Origin: Paucimonas lemoignei | GTDB lineage: Bacteria > Pseudomonadota > Gammaproteobacteria > Pseudomonadales > Pseudomonadaceae | Assembly: GCA_900475325.1 (NCBI GenBank) | Contig: LS483371.1 | Location: 4,774,001 to 4,838,000 of the forward strand | Direction of reading: 5' to 3' | DNA: 64,000 nucleotides | Shown: piece by piece, positions 1 through 10,617 of the stretch | Layout of the letters: each line of letters starts with the position of its first letter | Numbering within the stretch: the stretch's first letter is position 1 | Position numbers and translations under genes: made by a program | Notes under the pieces: model-generated | What the model was told of the DNA's origin: nothing | The model's input: only the letters and a program-made list of their open reading frames with translations | The model's database searches: none

Positions 1-466
1 ATTCTCGCCCACCTTGTGAGAGATCACTTACAAGGGGGTGAAGATGAACTGGAAGTTGCCCGCCCTCTGGATTTGACCCGGTGGTCATAGGCGGTAGGTA
101 TCAGGAGATTCATGCAGCATTTACAACTTCAGCCATTTGGCAAAGCGCTGTTCAGGTGCGCAGACAAAAGGTTCATGACGACAGCCGAGGCTCTGCCACG
201 GGCCTGTCAGCCACGAATCCGGCGTAGCACCCACGAGGAGTGGTTTACCACATCCCAGAGCAAGGCCCTGTAGCTCAGCCTGAGCAGGACACTTGCCGTT
301 CAAGACTCAGTTGTACTTGAGATTGCCTTCACTATTAGGCACTCACCTTTTAAATATGCCTGCACTAGTTAAGCGACTTCTTTAAGTCACACTTTCTGGT
401 GCGCGATAACTGCTGGCCAAAATTTAATATCCAGCCAACTTATGGCGTGAAAACGAGGAGAATACG
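1..466. other. algD upstream region, no gene seen
   Basis: No convincing gene lies here. In other pseudomonads algD has a long regulated leader bound by AlgR, AmrZ and AlgU-RNA polymerase, and this stretch is the equivalent region. Two short dyads are visible: an imperfect 22-bp palindrome at 13-34 and GCCATTTGGC at 132-141. CCGTTC at about 296-301 resembles half of an AlgR site, and CGACTT with a 15-base spacer before TCTGG (374-399) is a poor AlgU-promoter match. None is strong enough to call as a functional site. Confidence 0.5.
13..34. promoter_or_regulatory. Imperfect 22-bp dyad upstream of algD
   Basis: CTTGTGAGAGA is followed directly by TCACTTACAAG; nine of eleven positions are symmetric. 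The size and spacing suit a dimeric DNA-binding protein, and the site is about 430 bases upstream of algD, where remote regulatory sites are known in P. aeruginosa. No specific regulator is recognised, and it could belong to a gene outside the window. Confidence 0.25.
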
Positions 467-1783
467 ATGCGTATCAGCATCTTTGGTTTGGGTTATGTCG
501 GTGCAGTCTGTGCCGGTTGCCTTTCTGCGCGGGGTCATGATGTTGTTGGTGTGGATATCTCTAGCGCCAAGATCGACCTTATCAATAGCGGTAAATCGCC
601 TATCGTCGAACCCGGTCTGGGCGAGCTTCTGGACCAGGGTATCCGTACCGGCAAACTGCGTGGCACCACGGACTTTTCCGAGGCCATCCGCGCCACTGAT
701 CTGTCGATGATCTGCGTCGGTACGCCGAGCAAGAAAAACGGCGATCTGGAACTCGATTACATTGAAGCCGTGTGCCGCGAAATCGGTTTTGTGCTGCGTG
801 AGAAAGACTCGCGTCACACCGTGGTTATTCGCAGTACCGTTTTGCCGGGCACTGTTGCCAACGTTGTCATCCCGATCCTGGAAGACTGCTCCGGCAAGAA
901 AGCCGGTGTTGATTTCGGCGTTGCAGTGAACCCTGAGTTCCTGCGTGAAAGCACCGCGATCAAAGACTACGATCACCCGCCGATGACCGTTATCGGTGAG
1001 TTCGACAAGGCTTCCGGCGACGTGCTGCAGTCCCTGTACGAAGAACTCGATGCACCGATCATCCGCAAGGACATCGCTGTTGCCGAGATGATCAAGTACA
1101 CCTGCAACGTGTGGCACGCCACCAAGGTCACCTTCGCCAACGAAATCGGCAACATCGCCAAAGCGTGCGGCGTTGATGGTCGTGAAGTGATGGAAGTGGT
1201 CTGCCAGGACAAGCAATTGAACCTGTCGCAGTACTACATGCGCCCAGGCTTCGCGTTCGGCGGCTCATGCCTGCCTAAAGACGTTCGCGCCCTGACCTAC
1301 CGTGCTGGCAGCCTGGACGTTGAAGCACCACTGCTCAACTCCCTGATGCGCAGCAACGTGTCCCAGGTGCAGAACGCTTTCGACATCGTGGCTGCTCACG
1401 ACACTCGCAAAGTCGCCCTGCTGGGTCTGAGCTTCAAAGCCGGTACTGACGACCTGCGTGAAAGCCCGCTGGTAGAGCTGGCTGAAATGCTGATCGGTAA
1501 AGGCTTCGAGCTGAGCATCTTTGACAGCAATGTCGAATACGCTCGCGTTCATGGTTCCAACAAGGAATACATCGAATCGAAGATCCCTCACGTGTCGTCC
1601 CTGCTCAACTCGGACTTCGACCAGGTGATCAATGATTCCGATGTGATCATCCTGGGCAACCGCGACGAGCGCTTCCGCGCCCTGGCCGACAAGGCTCCAG
1701 CGGGCAAGCACGTTGTCGATCTGGTGGGCTTCATGACCACCACGACCAGCGAGAACGAGCGTGCTGAAGGTATTTGCTGGTAA
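467..1783 (+). CDS. algD: GDP-mannose 6-dehydrogenase AlgD
   Basis: Cytoplasmic enzyme that oxidises GDP-mannose twice with NAD+ to GDP-mannuronic acid, the committed step of alginate synthesis. The protein has 438 residues (family about 436). An N-terminal Rossmann motif GLGYVG lies at residues 7-12, and the catalytic cysteine in GGSCLPKD falls at residue 268, the same number as in P. aeruginosa. The C-terminal UDP-binding domain is complete. It is the first gene of the alginate operon. The start is preceded by GAGGAG. In other species transcription needs AlgU, AlgR and AmrZ; no clear AlgU promoter was found here. A REP element separates it from alg8. Confidence 0.98.
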   Translation: MRISIFGLGYVGAVCAGCLSARGHDVVGVDISSAKIDLINSGKSPIVEPGLGELLDQGIRTGKLRGTTDFSEAIRATDLSMICVGTPSKKNGDLELDYIEAVCREIGFVLREKDSRHTVVIRSTVLPGTVANVVIPILEDCSGKKAGVDFGVAVNPEFLRESTAIKDYDHPPMTVIGEFDKASGDVLQSLYEELDAPIIRKDIAVAEMIKYTCNVWHATKVTFANEIGNIAKACGVDGREVMEVVCQDKQLNLSQYYMRPGFAFGGSCLPKDVRALTYRAGSLDVEAPLLNSLMRSNVSQVQNAFDIVAAHDTRKVALLGLSFKAGTDDLRESPLVELAEMLIGKGFELSIFDSNVEYARVHGSNKEYIESKIPHVSSLLNSDFDQVINDSDVIILGNRDERFRALADKAPAGKHVVDLVGFMTTTTSENERAEGICW

Positions 1784-1797
1784 TAGCAGCGACAAGC

Positions 1798-1884
1798 TGT
1801 AGGAGCGAATTTATTCGCGAGGCGGCAGAACAATTCACCCACAAGGTGATCGTAAAGCCTCTTCGCGGATAAATCCGCTCCTAC
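1798..1884. repeat. REP element, family B-like, between algD and alg8
   Basis: Inverted arms TAGGAGCGAATTTATTCGCG and CGCGGATAAATCCGCTCCTA enclose about 45 bases. It lies inside the alginate operon, so the transcript would carry this hairpin. Confidence 0.85.
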
Positions 1885-1922
1885 CAGTACCAATACGGCT
1901 TAACCAGATGCGGATACATATT

Positions 1923-3404
1923 ATGCACAGGCTAAAGCATGGCCTTTTACAGGCTGCAGGTTGGCTGTTTTATTTAAGTTTATTAGGGGCACTCGCGACA
2001 GCGCTGCCCACAAGTATCTTTGACTCACAGTCCAAGAACTTTATTTTCCTGATTGGCGCTGTGGGTATCTGGCGCTATTCGATGGGTATCACGCATTTTG
2101 TGCGTGGAATGATCTTTCTCTACATCGTATACCCGCACTTGCGTCGCAAAGTTCGTAAACTGGGCACATCGGCGGACCCGTCTCACGTGTTCCTGATGGT
2201 CACCAGTTTTCGTATCGATGCGCTGACCACCGCTCAGGTGTACAGCTCGGTGATTCGCGAAGCCATTGAATGCGGCTTCCCGACCACCGTGGTCTGTTCC
2301 CTGGTGGAAATGTCTGACGAACTGCTGGTCAAGGCGATGTGGGAAAAGGCCAACCCGCCTGAACACGTCAAGCTGGACTTCGTGCGCATCGCCGGTACCG
2401 GCAAGCGTGACGGCCTGGCCTTTGGCTTCCGCGCGATCTCCCGGCACATGCCTGATGATCGCGCTGTCGTGGCGGTCATCGACGGTGACACCGTGCTGGC
2501 TGAAGGCGTGGTCCGCAAGACCGTTCCGTGGTTCCAGTTGTTCGGCAATGTCGGCGGCCTGACCACCAACGAGTTCTGCGAAGTACGCGGCGGCTACATC
2601 ATGAGCGAGTGGCACAAACTGCGCTTCGCCCAGCGTCACATCAACATGTGCTCCATGGCCCTGTCCAAGCGCGTCTTGACCATGACCGGGCGTATGTCGG
2701 TGTTCCGCGCCACTGTCGTGACCGACCCTGAATTCATTCGCGACGTTGAAAGCGATTCTCTGCACCACTGGCGCCTGGGCACTTTCCGGTTCCTGACCGG
2801 CGATGACAAATCCAGCTGGTTCAGCCTGATGCGCCTGGGTTACGACACGTTCTACGTGCCGGATGCCGCGATCCACACGGTTGAACACCCGCCGGAAAAA
2901 AGCTTCCTCAAGGCCAGCCGCAAACTGATGTATCGCTGGTACGGCAACAACCTGCGCCAGAACTCGCGTGCACTGGGTCTGGGCGTGCGTCGCCTGGGTC
3001 TGTTCACCAGCGTGGTGCTGTTCGATCAGCGCGTGTCCATGTGGACATCGATTCTGGGCCTGACCGTCGCGATCATCGCCAGCTTCAAGTACGGCGGCAT
3101 GTTCATCCTCATGTACCTGCTGTGGATCGGCATTACCCGCCTGATTCTGACCCTGCTGCTGTCCTGTTCGGGCCACCGGATCGGGCCTGCCTACCCGATC
3201 ATTCTTTATTACAACCAGATCGTTGGCGCGCTGATGAAGATCTATGTGTTCTTCCGCCTCGACCGCCAGTCGTGGACGCGTCAGGACACCAAACTCAGCC
3301 GTGACATGGCCAGCTTTCAAGGCTGGTTCAACACATGGTCGTCTCGGACCATGACTTTCTCGGCTGGCACCATCTTCGTCGCCGTGCTGTTGACGATGGT
3401 TTGA
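1923..3404 (+). CDS. alg8: Mannuronan synthase catalytic subunit Alg8
   Basis: Inner-membrane family 2 glycosyltransferase that polymerises mannuronate from GDP-mannuronic acid. The start at 1923 gives [14 protein letters not shown], which matches the known Alg8 N-terminus and gives 493 residues (family 494). An in-frame ATG 15 bases upstream is possible but has no better ribosome site. Two N-terminal membrane segments (about residues 8-30 and 35-60) precede the cytoplasmic catalytic domain with the DGDT motif and TGDDKSS. An [12 protein letters not shown] segment of QxxRW type and several C-terminal membrane helices follow. It works with Alg44, which senses c-di-GMP. Confidence 0.97.
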   Translation: MHRLKHGLLQAAGWLFYLSLLGALATALPTSIFDSQSKNFIFLIGAVGIWRYSMGITHFVRGMIFLYIVYPHLRRKVRKLGTSADPSHVFLMVTSFRIDALTTAQVYSSVIREAIECGFPTTVVCSLVEMSDELLVKAMWEKANPPEHVKLDFVRIAGTGKRDGLAFGFRAISRHMPDDRAVVAVIDGDTVLAEGVVRKTVPWFQLFGNVGGLTTNEFCEVRGGYIMSEWHKLRFAQRHINMCSMALSKRVLTMTGRMSVFRATVVTDPEFIRDVESDSLHHWRLGTFRFLTGDDKSSWFSLMRLGYDTFYVPDAAIHTVEHPPEKSFLKASRKLMYRWYGNNLRQNSRALGLGVRRLGLFTSVVLFDQRVSMWTSILGLTVAIIASFKYGGMFILMYLLWIGITRLILTLLLSCSGHRIGPAYPIILYYNQIVGALMKIYVFFRLDRQSWTRQDTKLSRDMASFQGWFNTWSSRTMTFSAGTIFVAVLLTMV

Positions 3405-3445
3405 CCGGGCCAACGGATTAATCGCTTAAGTAGGAAAAATTAGCC

Positions 3446-4618
3446 ATGAATACAGCCGTGAATGCAAACGTCGTCCATGAATCCGAAGCCCAGCGCCAAC
3501 ACGCGCGGGTCAAAATCCCGGCCAAGCTGCGCCTGCTCAATGGCGCGCCGAATGCGCCCCTGGTGCGCATCGAAGACTTGTCCGCCGGTGGTCTGGCCTA
3601 CATCGCCCCCGCCCAGCAGCGCCCGGCCATTGGTGAAGTGATCAAGGCGCGCCTTCAGTTCCTGATCGACAACCTTGGCCTGGCCATGGATGTGGAATTG
3701 CAAGTGCGCAGCCTCGACGCCGCCACCGGCCGCGTCGGCTGCCAGTTCCAGAATCTGGAAGCCCAGGACATCGCGACCCTGCGCCACCTGATCACCTCGC
3801 ACCTGTCTGGCGACATCGTCACCATGGGTGAAGTGCTCGCCACTCTGCAGCGCGACAACTTCACCAAGGCGCGCAAGGTCAAGGGCGACGGCAGCGGCAT
3901 GACCGCCATGGGCCGTCTGCGTGCCGTGACCTTCAGCCTGGGCATCTTCATTGTCGGCCTGGCCGCATTCGGCTTTATCTTCAAGACGGTCTACGGCCTG
4001 TACTTCGTCAGCCACGCCTCGGCGGGTCTGGTGTCGTTGCCTTCGATGGACGTGACCATGCCCCGTGAAGGCACCGTGCAAAGCCTGGTAGCGGTCAACA
4101 CCCCGGTCGCCAAAGGCGCACCGATGGCCTCGTTCAACACCAGCATGCTGGAAATGCTCAAGGGCAGCCTGAACGGCGACGACCTGCAACCGGCGAAAAT
4201 CGAAGAGCTGTACGGCAAGCAAATGGCCGGCACTCTGACCAGCCCTTGTGATTGCGTGATCGCCAAGCAATTGGTGGCAGACGGTCAGTTCGCGGCCAAA
4301 GGCCAAGTGATCTTCCAGTTGGTGCCGCGCAACACTGCCGCCAATGTTGAAGCACGCTTCACCTATCGCCAGTTCAACGACGTCAAGCCAGGCACCAGCG
4401 TGAACTTCACCGTTGCGGGCGACGACACCGTGCGCACCGGCAAGATCATCAGCAGCACCAACCTGAACGACGCCGACCTGGCCACCGACATCCGAGTGCA
4501 GATCAAGCCTGACGAAGTGCTCGACGCTTCCCTGGCTGGCCGCCCGGTTGATGTGACCAGCGACCGCGGCCCGTCGATGAACTGGCTGATCGATAAAGCC
4601 ATGGCGGCGGGTCTCTAA
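3446..4618 (+). CDS. alg44: Alginate co-polymerase Alg44, c-di-GMP receptor
   Basis: Membrane protein of 390 residues that activates Alg8 when its N-terminal PilZ domain binds c-di-GMP. The PilZ signature is intact: R17-x3-R21 (RQHAR) and D44-LSAGG. A single membrane helix lies at roughly residues 160-190, followed by a periplasmic HlyD/MFP-like domain thought to join the AlgK-AlgE export channel. A purine-rich site (GTAGGAAAAATTAGCC) precedes the ATG. The stop codon is one base before the algK start, so translation of the two is probably coupled. Alginate made from this locus should therefore be under c-di-GMP control. Confidence 0.97.
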   Translation: MNTAVNANVVHESEAQRQHARVKIPAKLRLLNGAPNAPLVRIEDLSAGGLAYIAPAQQRPAIGEVIKARLQFLIDNLGLAMDVELQVRSLDAATGRVGCQFQNLEAQDIATLRHLITSHLSGDIVTMGEVLATLQRDNFTKARKVKGDGSGMTAMGRLRAVTFSLGIFIVGLAAFGFIFKTVYGLYFVSHASAGLVSLPSMDVTMPREGTVQSLVAVNTPVAKGAPMASFNTSMLEMLKGSLNGDDLQPAKIEELYGKQMAGTLTSPCDCVIAKQLVADGQFAAKGQVIFQLVPRNTAANVEARFTYRQFNDVKPGTSVNFTVAGDDTVRTGKIISSTNLNDADLATDIRVQIKPDEVLDASLAGRPVDVTSDRGPSMNWLIDKAMAAGL

Positions 4619-4619
4619 C

Positions 4620-6035
4620 ATGGGTAGCCCACTACGAAGCTTGTCGAGCCCGACGCTATTGAGCCTGGCCGTTGCCATCGGCCTGACCGGCTGTGCCGGT
4701 CTGCCGGATCAACGCCTGGCCAATGAAGCCCTGAAATACGGTGACACCGCTTTGGCTGAGCAGAACTATCGGCAACTGGCGGACCTGGGCTACAGCGATG
4801 CACAGGTTGGCCTGGCAGATATTGCCGTGCAAAGTGGTGATCCGCAGCGCATCAAGGAAGCCGAGGCGACCTACCGTGCCGCGGCCGAAACCTCGCCGCG
4901 CGCCCAGGCTCGCCTGGGTCGCCTGCTGGCGGCCAAGCCGGGCGCCACCGAGGCTGAGCACCATGAAGCCGAAGATTTGCTGAAGAAGGCGTTCGCCAGT
5001 GGCGACACCTCTTCGCTGACCCCGCTGGCCATGCTCTATCTGCAATACCCGCACTCGTTCCCCAACGTGAATGCGCAGCAGAAGATCAACCAGTGGCGCG
5101 CCGAAGGTTATCCGGAAGCCGGTCTGGCTCAGGTGCTGCTGTATCGCACTCAGGGCACCTACGACCAGCATCTGGATGACATCGAAAAGATCTGCAAAGC
5201 GGCCATCAACAGCGTCGACATCTGCTACGTCGAGCTGACCACCGTTTACCAGAAGCGCAACCAGACTGAACAACGTGCCGCGCTCATCGAACAACTGCGC
5301 AGCGCCTACGCCATCGGCAGTGTCGATGCGCAACGGGTCGACAGCGTGGCTCGGGTGCTGGGCGATTCGACCATCGGGACCCCGGATGAAAAGACCGCGC
5401 AGCAATTGCTGGAGCAGGTCGCACCGGGCTACCCCGTTTCCTGGGTAACCCTGGCCAAACTGCTTTACGACTTCCCTGAACTGGGCGACGTCAACAAGAT
5501 GATGGAGTACCTGGACAACGGTCGTGCAGCGGATCAACCCCGCGCCGAGCTGCTGCTGGGTCGCCTGTATTACGAAGGCAAATGGGTTCCGGCCAATTCG
5601 CAAAAGGCCGAAGAGCACCTGAAAAAAGCCGCCGGCAGCGAAATCTCCGCGCACTACTACCTGGGCCAGATCTACCGCCGTGGTTACCTCGGCCAGGTCT
5701 ACTCGCAAAAGGCTCTGGACGAACTGCTGACCGCCGCACGTGGCGGCCAGAACAGCGCCGACTTTGCCATCGCTCAACTGTTTTCCCAAGGCAAGGGCAC
5801 CATGCCCAACCCGGTCAACGCCTGGGTGTTCAGCCAACTGGCTGTGCAACAACCCGCGCCGACCCCGGCTGCCACCGAACTCGCGCAGCAACTGAGCGCA
5901 GCACTACCGCCAGAAAAGCTCGCCACCGCCCAACGGCTGTTGCAACAAGAGCAGAACGTGCGGGGCGCAACCAGCCAGAACGCGCTGGCCCTGCAAGCCC
6001 TGAAAGAAGATGACGGCGAGGAAAAACCACTATGA
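4620..6035 (+). CDS. algK: Alginate export TPR lipoprotein AlgK
   Basis: Outer-membrane lipoprotein scaffold that helps place the AlgE porin and joins it to the periplasmic complex. A lipoprotein signal ends at LTGC with cysteine 25. The remaining roughly 445 residues are Sel1/TPR-type helical repeats, for example [20 protein letters not shown]. Length is 471 residues, normal for the family. The gene starts one base after the alg44 stop and its stop overlaps the algE start in an ATGA arrangement, typical of a tightly coupled operon. Confidence 0.96.
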   Translation: MGSPLRSLSSPTLLSLAVAIGLTGCAGLPDQRLANEALKYGDTALAEQNYRQLADLGYSDAQVGLADIAVQSGDPQRIKEAEATYRAAAETSPRAQARLGRLLAAKPGATEAEHHEAEDLLKKAFASGDTSSLTPLAMLYLQYPHSFPNVNAQQKINQWRAEGYPEAGLAQVLLYRTQGTYDQHLDDIEKICKAAINSVDICYVELTTVYQKRNQTEQRAALIEQLRSAYAIGSVDAQRVDSVARVLGDSTIGTPDEKTAQQLLEQVAPGYPVSWVTLAKLLYDFPELGDVNKMMEYLDNGRAADQPRAELLLGRLYYEGKWVPANSQKAEEHLKKAAGSEISAHYYLGQIYRRGYLGQVYSQKALDELLTAARGGQNSADFAIAQLFSQGKGTMPNPVNAWVFSQLAVQQPAPTPAATELAQQLSAALPPEKLATAQRLLQQEQNVRGATSQNALALQALKEDDGEEKPL

Positions 6036-7513
6036 AGTTGAATTCCCTGATGGCCGCTGGCCTGGGTCTTGGCTTTACCCTGTTGTGGGCGACGCCGACA
6101 TTGGCCGCCATGACCGAAGACAAGAACTTCGGCCTTGAAGTAAAAGTCACCGGCCAGGCCGAAGACGACCGCGACCTGGGCACCCGTTCCGGCGGCGACG
6201 TCAACGGTATCGGTCTTGACCTGCGTCCCTGGGTATACGGCGAGCGTGGTAACTGGAGTGGTTACGCGATGGGTCAGGTGGTGACCGCCACTGACACCAT
6301 TCAGACCGACCCTCTGGAACAGACCGACTCCACCACCGAGGAAACCACTCAGGCGCGCGGCAACTCCAGCGACCGTAAAGTCGAAAAGAGCTACCTGGCC
6401 CTGCGTGAATTCTGGATCGCCTACAGCGGCTTCACGCCCTACCCTGGCGAGAAGCTCAAAATCGGTCGCCAGCGCCTGCGCAACGACGACGGCCAATGGC
6501 ATGACACCAACATCGAATCGGTGAACTGGCTCTTCGACACCACTCTGCTCAAGGCAGACGTCGGCGTGGCTCAACGCTTCAGCGAATACCGCACCGACCT
6601 GACCGAATTGTCCCCGCAGGACGAAGACCGTAAACACATCTTCGGTGACGTCAGCTACCAGTGGACGCCAGGTCAATGGGCGGGTGTGCGTGCGCATCAC
6701 AGCCAGGACGACGGCAACCTGAAAAAGCCGGGCGAAAACCTCGACGATCTGGACAAGACATCCAACGGCGACCTCACCTGGCTGGGCCTGCAAGCCAACA
6801 GCGATGCTTACAACCATCGCAACACCAACACGGTCAATTACTGGGGCAGCGTGACCTGGCTGTCCGGTGATCGCAGCCAGATCGCGGCCATCGCTCAGCC
6901 TGACGGCACGTATCAGGCTGGCGACAAGACCAACAACAACGTCAATGGCTGGGCCACTGACCTGGGTCTGCGTCTGCGCCTGGATCCGCAATGGCAAGTG
7001 GGCGCCGCGTACTCGCGCGCCAGCAAGGAATACGAACAGAACGGTCTGGAATCCAACCGCTCGAACTGGACCGGTACCCGCTCGCGCGTACACCGCTTCG
7101 GTGAAGCCTTCCAGGGCGAAATGGCCAACGTGGAAAGCGGCTCGCTGTTCGCCTCCTGGCAGTTGCGCGACGAATACGACGCATCGCTGATCTACCACAA
7201 CTTCCGTCGTACGGACGGCAATGCCCGCATCGGCACCTCGGGCATCAACGCTGTGGGCGCAGAGGAAAGCGGAGTCCTGTCTTCCCTGCCGTTGACCACT
7301 GACGGCAATAAAGACCTGGGTCAGGAAATGGACCTGGTCGTGACCAAATACTTCAAGAGCGGCCTGCTGCCTGCGTCCATCAGCCAATCGATGGATGATC
7401 CATCGGCTCTGGTTCGCCTGCGTGCCGGTGTGTTCAAACCGGGCGATGCCTATGGCAGCCAGGTAGACAGCTACATGCACCGCGCCGTCGTTGACGTCAT
7501 CTGGCGCTTCTGA
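6032..7513 (+). CDS. algE: Alginate outer-membrane porin AlgE
   Basis: An 18-stranded beta-barrel family protein that passes alginate through the outer membrane. The 493 residues begin with a cleavable signal (hydrophobic stretch then ATPTLAA) and end in VVDVIWRF, a terminal aromatic beta-signature recognised by the BAM machinery. Alternating-strand character is seen throughout. It overlaps the algK stop by four bases, and its own stop codon overlaps an upstream in-frame ATG of algG. Confidence 0.97.
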   Translation: MKLNSLMAAGLGLGFTLLWATPTLAAMTEDKNFGLEVKVTGQAEDDRDLGTRSGGDVNGIGLDLRPWVYGERGNWSGYAMGQVVTATDTIQTDPLEQTDSTTEETTQARGNSSDRKVEKSYLALREFWIAYSGFTPYPGEKLKIGRQRLRNDDGQWHDTNIESVNWLFDTTLLKADVGVAQRFSEYRTDLTELSPQDEDRKHIFGDVSYQWTPGQWAGVRAHHSQDDGNLKKPGENLDDLDKTSNGDLTWLGLQANSDAYNHRNTNTVNYWGSVTWLSGDRSQIAAIAQPDGTYQAGDKTNNNVNGWATDLGLRLRLDPQWQVGAAYSRASKEYEQNGLESNRSNWTGTRSRVHRFGEAFQGEMANVESGSLFASWQLRDEYDASLIYHNFRRTDGNARIGTSGINAVGAEESGVLSSLPLTTDGNKDLGQEMDLVVTKYFKSGLLPASISQSMDDPSALVRLRAGVFKPGDAYGSQVDSYMHRAVVDVIWRF

Positions 7514-7539
7514 TGCAAACGCGAAAGGAGTGCGATGAG

Positions 7540-9156
7540 ATGAACAGTCAAGCAAGCCGTCTGCGCAGCCGCGCATGGCCCCATGCATTGCTCGAAAGCG
7601 CAGTGCTGAGCAGTGCGCTGTTGCTCGCCAGCTCCGCCATGGCCAACACCCCTGTAGTAGCTCCCGTCGAGGCGGAAAATGCTGCGGTGGTCAAAGAGCT
7701 GCAACAGGCAAAAAACTACACCATCACCAGCCCTGATGCCGCCACGCTGCACATGGAAAAACCTACGCTGCCGGACCTCAGCGGCTACACCGCCGAGGCC
7801 GCCGCAAAGAAAATCGTGCGCAGCAAAGTGGGCAAGGTTCGGGTCAGCCGGATGATGGATGAAGCCGGCCTGAAGGAATTCATCGGCGGCGACAACAAGA
7901 TGGCTGAATGGGTAGCCCGCCAACAAGGCATCCCCCAGGCCATCGTCGTCGAAGGTGGCTACATGAACCTTCAGGACCTGGCGAAGAAGGTGCCGAAGCA
8001 ATTCCTGAGCGAAGTCTCGCCGGGCGTCTACGTTGCTCGCCTGCCGATTCTGGTCAAGGCCGACGGCATTCTCGAGGTCGATAAAAAGACCAAAGAGCTG
8101 CGTCTGTCCCAGGAGAAAGGCTCGTTCCTGGTCGTTGAAGGCAAGCTGTTCACCAGCGACACCCAGATCAACGGCTGGCGTGAAAAAGACAATCATCTGG
8201 CGACGTTCCGCACGCCTAATGAATTCCGTCCGTTCCTGCTGTCCTGGGGCGGATCGCAGACGTACATCATCAACACCAAGATGGCGAGCCTGGGCTACAA
8301 CCAGAGCAAGTCCTACGGCGTGAGTATTTCCCAGTACACGCCGAACATGGTCAAGGTGATGAACAAGCCTGATCCGACCGGCTGGATCGTCGGCTCGGAG
8401 TTCTCGGACATGTGGTACGGCTTCTACTGCTACGAGACCCGCGACTTCGTGGTCAAGGGCAGCACCTACCGCGACAACATCGTCTACGGCATCGACCCAC
8501 ACGACCGTTCCCACGGTCTGATCATTGCCGAAAACGACGTGTACGGGACCAAGAAGAAGCACGGGATCATTATTTCCCGTGAGGTGAACGACAGCTTCAT
8601 CTTCAACAACAAAAGCCACGACAACAAATTGTCCGGCCTGGTGCTGGACCGTAACAGCGTCAACAACATCGTCGCCTACAACGAGATTTACCAGAACCAC
8701 ACCGACGGCATCACCCTGTACGAAAGCGGCGACAACCTGCTCTGGGGCAACAAAGTCATCGCCAACCGTCGCCACGGGATTCGGGTTCGTAACAGCGTGA
8801 ACATCAAGCTGTACGAGAACAAAGCCATGGCCAACGGTCTGATGGGGGTCTACGGCCACATCAAGGACCTGAGCAACACCGACCGTGACATCGCCCTCGA
8901 CCCGTTCGATACCAAGGTGTCGCTGATCGTGGTGGGCGGCGAGTTGACCGGCAATAACTCCGGCCCGCTGTCCATCGATTCGCCCCTGAGTATCGAGCTG
9001 TACCGCGTGGCCATGCTGGCGCCGACCAAATCCAACGGCATCAGCCTCAACGGCGTCCTGGGCGAACGTCAGGACGAAATCCTCGACCTGCTGGTGCGCC
9101 AGCAGAAAGCAGTGTTGATCGATCCGGTCGAAAGCCAGAAAGAACTTCGGGACTGA
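7540..9156 (+). CDS. algG: Mannuronan C5-epimerase AlgG
   Basis: Periplasmic right-handed beta-helix enzyme that converts mannuronate residues of the polymer to guluronate and protects the chain from AlgL. The start at 7540 is chosen because AAAGGAG lies nine bases upstream and the protein then begins with a plausible signal peptide (538 residues); an in-frame ATG at 7513 would add nine residues. The catalytic motif D319-P-H321-D322 is present in GIDPHDRSHGL. Repeats rich in N and G over residues 250-430 form the parallel beta-helix. Confidence 0.97.
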   Translation: MNSQASRLRSRAWPHALLESAVLSSALLLASSAMANTPVVAPVEAENAAVVKELQQAKNYTITSPDAATLHMEKPTLPDLSGYTAEAAAKKIVRSKVGKVRVSRMMDEAGLKEFIGGDNKMAEWVARQQGIPQAIVVEGGYMNLQDLAKKVPKQFLSEVSPGVYVARLPILVKADGILEVDKKTKELRLSQEKGSFLVVEGKLFTSDTQINGWREKDNHLATFRTPNEFRPFLLSWGGSQTYIINTKMASLGYNQSKSYGVSISQYTPNMVKVMNKPDPTGWIVGSEFSDMWYGFYCYETRDFVVKGSTYRDNIVYGIDPHDRSHGLIIAENDVYGTKKKHGIIISREVNDSFIFNNKSHDNKLSGLVLDRNSVNNIVAYNEIYQNHTDGITLYESGDNLLWGNKVIANRRHGIRVRNSVNIKLYENKAMANGLMGVYGHIKDLSNTDRDIALDPFDTKVSLIVVGGELTGNNSGPLSIDSPLSIELYRVAMLAPTKSNGISLNGVLGERQDEILDLLVRQQKAVLIDPVESQKELRD

Positions 9157-9169
9157 GAAGGTAATGTTT

Positions 9170-10609
9170 ATGCACGCACACTCGATCAAGTTACTCAGCC
9201 TGTCCGGCCTGACCGCAGCACTGATTGCAATCAGCAGCGGCGTTCGCGCAGACCAGGTGCAGGCCCCGGTTTTCACGGCTGAGCCTTGCTGCCAACTGTG
9301 TCCTGAAGCCCATGACGCAAAGAACTACACCACGCGTTATCAGCAGAACTTCACCACGCTGGTGCAGGCTCAAGGCGACTGGCTGTTCCGGACCCAGGAA
9401 GACCTGCGGACCGAATTCGACACCACGCCTGAAGGCTATCGCCGCATGAAGCAGCTGCACGATGCCTTCAAGAGCAAGGGCGTCGAGTTGGTGGTGGTTT
9501 ATCAGCCGACCCGTGGCCTGGTGGATCGCAACAAACTGTTCCCGGCTGAACGCGACAAGTTCGACTATGAAAAAGCCCTGAACAACTACAAAGCCATGCT
9601 CGGTCGCTTCGACAAGATGGGCTACTGGGTACCTGACCTGTCGCCGCTGACCAACGAACAGCAGGCTCACGATTTCTACTTCCGCGGTGACCAGCACTGG
9701 ACGCCATACGGCGCCCAGCGCACGGCGAAAATCGTCGCTGAAACCGTGAAGAAGGTTCCGGGTTTCGCCGACATCCCCAAGCGTGAATTCGAAAGCCACG
9801 TCTCCGGGCGCATGGGCAAGACCGGCACTCTGCACAACATGGCAGCGCAACTGTGCGGCAACACTTACGCGGTCCAGTACATGGACCAGTTCACCACCGA
9901 GCCTAAAGGCGAAGCGGCCGATGGCGACTTGTTCGGCGATTCCGGCAACCCGGAAATCACCCTGGTCGGCACCAGCCACAGCGGCAAGAACTACAACTTT
10001 GCGGGCTTCCTGCAGGAATACATCGGCGCCGACATCCTCAACGTCGCTTTCCCTGGCGGCGGTCTGGAAGGCTCGATGATCCAGTACCTGGGCAGCGAAG
10101 ACTTCCAGAAGCGTCCTCCGAAAATTCTCATCTGGGAGTTCTCGCCGCTGTACCGCCTGGACCAGGAAACCATCTATCGCCAGATGATGTCGCTGCTGGA
10201 CAACGGCTGCGAAGGCAAACCGGCTGTGATGAGTGCGAGCACTTCGCTCAAAACCGGCACCAATGAAGTGCTGGTCAACGGCAAGAACGGCATCAAGAAC
10301 ATCCGCAACGGCAGCAACCAGATCGACATTCGTTACGCAGATCCTTCGGTCAAGGTCCTTCAGGCCAGGCTCTGGTACATGAACGGTCGTCACGAAGACC
10401 TGAAAATCGAAAAACCGGAAACATCCGATACAGACGGGCGCTTCTCCTTCGAACTGCGAACAGATGAAGACTGGGCTGACCAGCAGCTGCTCGCACTGGA
10501 AATCCAGGGTCCGGAAGCGGGCGCTGCACCCCAGAAAGTCGAAGCGAAAGTATGCAAACGCAACGTGTTCCCAGGTACTGCGCAGCAAACCGCGCAGGCC
10601 GGGTTATGA
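9170..10609 (+). CDS. algX: Alginate O-acetyltransferase AlgX
   Basis: Periplasmic SGNH-hydrolase-like acetyltransferase with a C-terminal carbohydrate-binding module; it binds alginate and acetylates it. With the start at 9170 (GAGAAGG eight bases upstream) the catalytic residues fall at D174, H176 (GDQHWTPYG) and S269 (GTSHSG), the same numbers as P. aeruginosa AlgX, which supports this start over the ATG at 9164. Length 479 residues, with a signal peptide ending near VRAD. Two cysteines near the N-terminus (CCQLC) are conserved in the family. The stop overlaps an ATG of algL. Confidence 0.96.
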   Translation: MHAHSIKLLSLSGLTAALIAISSGVRADQVQAPVFTAEPCCQLCPEAHDAKNYTTRYQQNFTTLVQAQGDWLFRTQEDLRTEFDTTPEGYRRMKQLHDAFKSKGVELVVVYQPTRGLVDRNKLFPAERDKFDYEKALNNYKAMLGRFDKMGYWVPDLSPLTNEQQAHDFYFRGDQHWTPYGAQRTAKIVAETVKKVPGFADIPKREFESHVSGRMGKTGTLHNMAAQLCGNTYAVQYMDQFTTEPKGEAADGDLFGDSGNPEITLVGTSHSGKNYNFAGFLQEYIGADILNVAFPGGGLEGSMIQYLGSEDFQKRPPKILIWEFSPLYRLDQETIYRQMMSLLDNGCEGKPAVMSASTSLKTGTNEVLVNGKNGIKNIRNGSNQIDIRYADPSVKVLQARLWYMNGRHEDLKIEKPETSDTDGRFSFELRTDEDWADQQLLALEIQGPEAGAAPQKVEAKVCKRNVFPGTAQQTAQAGL

Positions 10610-10617
10610 GGCCATTT

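Noticed and set aside
121..303. 60-codon minus-strand frame upstream of algD
   Set aside because: No ribosome site, no motif and no similarity recognised; likely chance.
374..399. AlgU-type promoter for algD
   Set aside because: CGACTT with a 15-base spacer to TCTGG is a poor match to GAACTT-N16/17-TCTGA and is much nearer the start than the known algD promoter.
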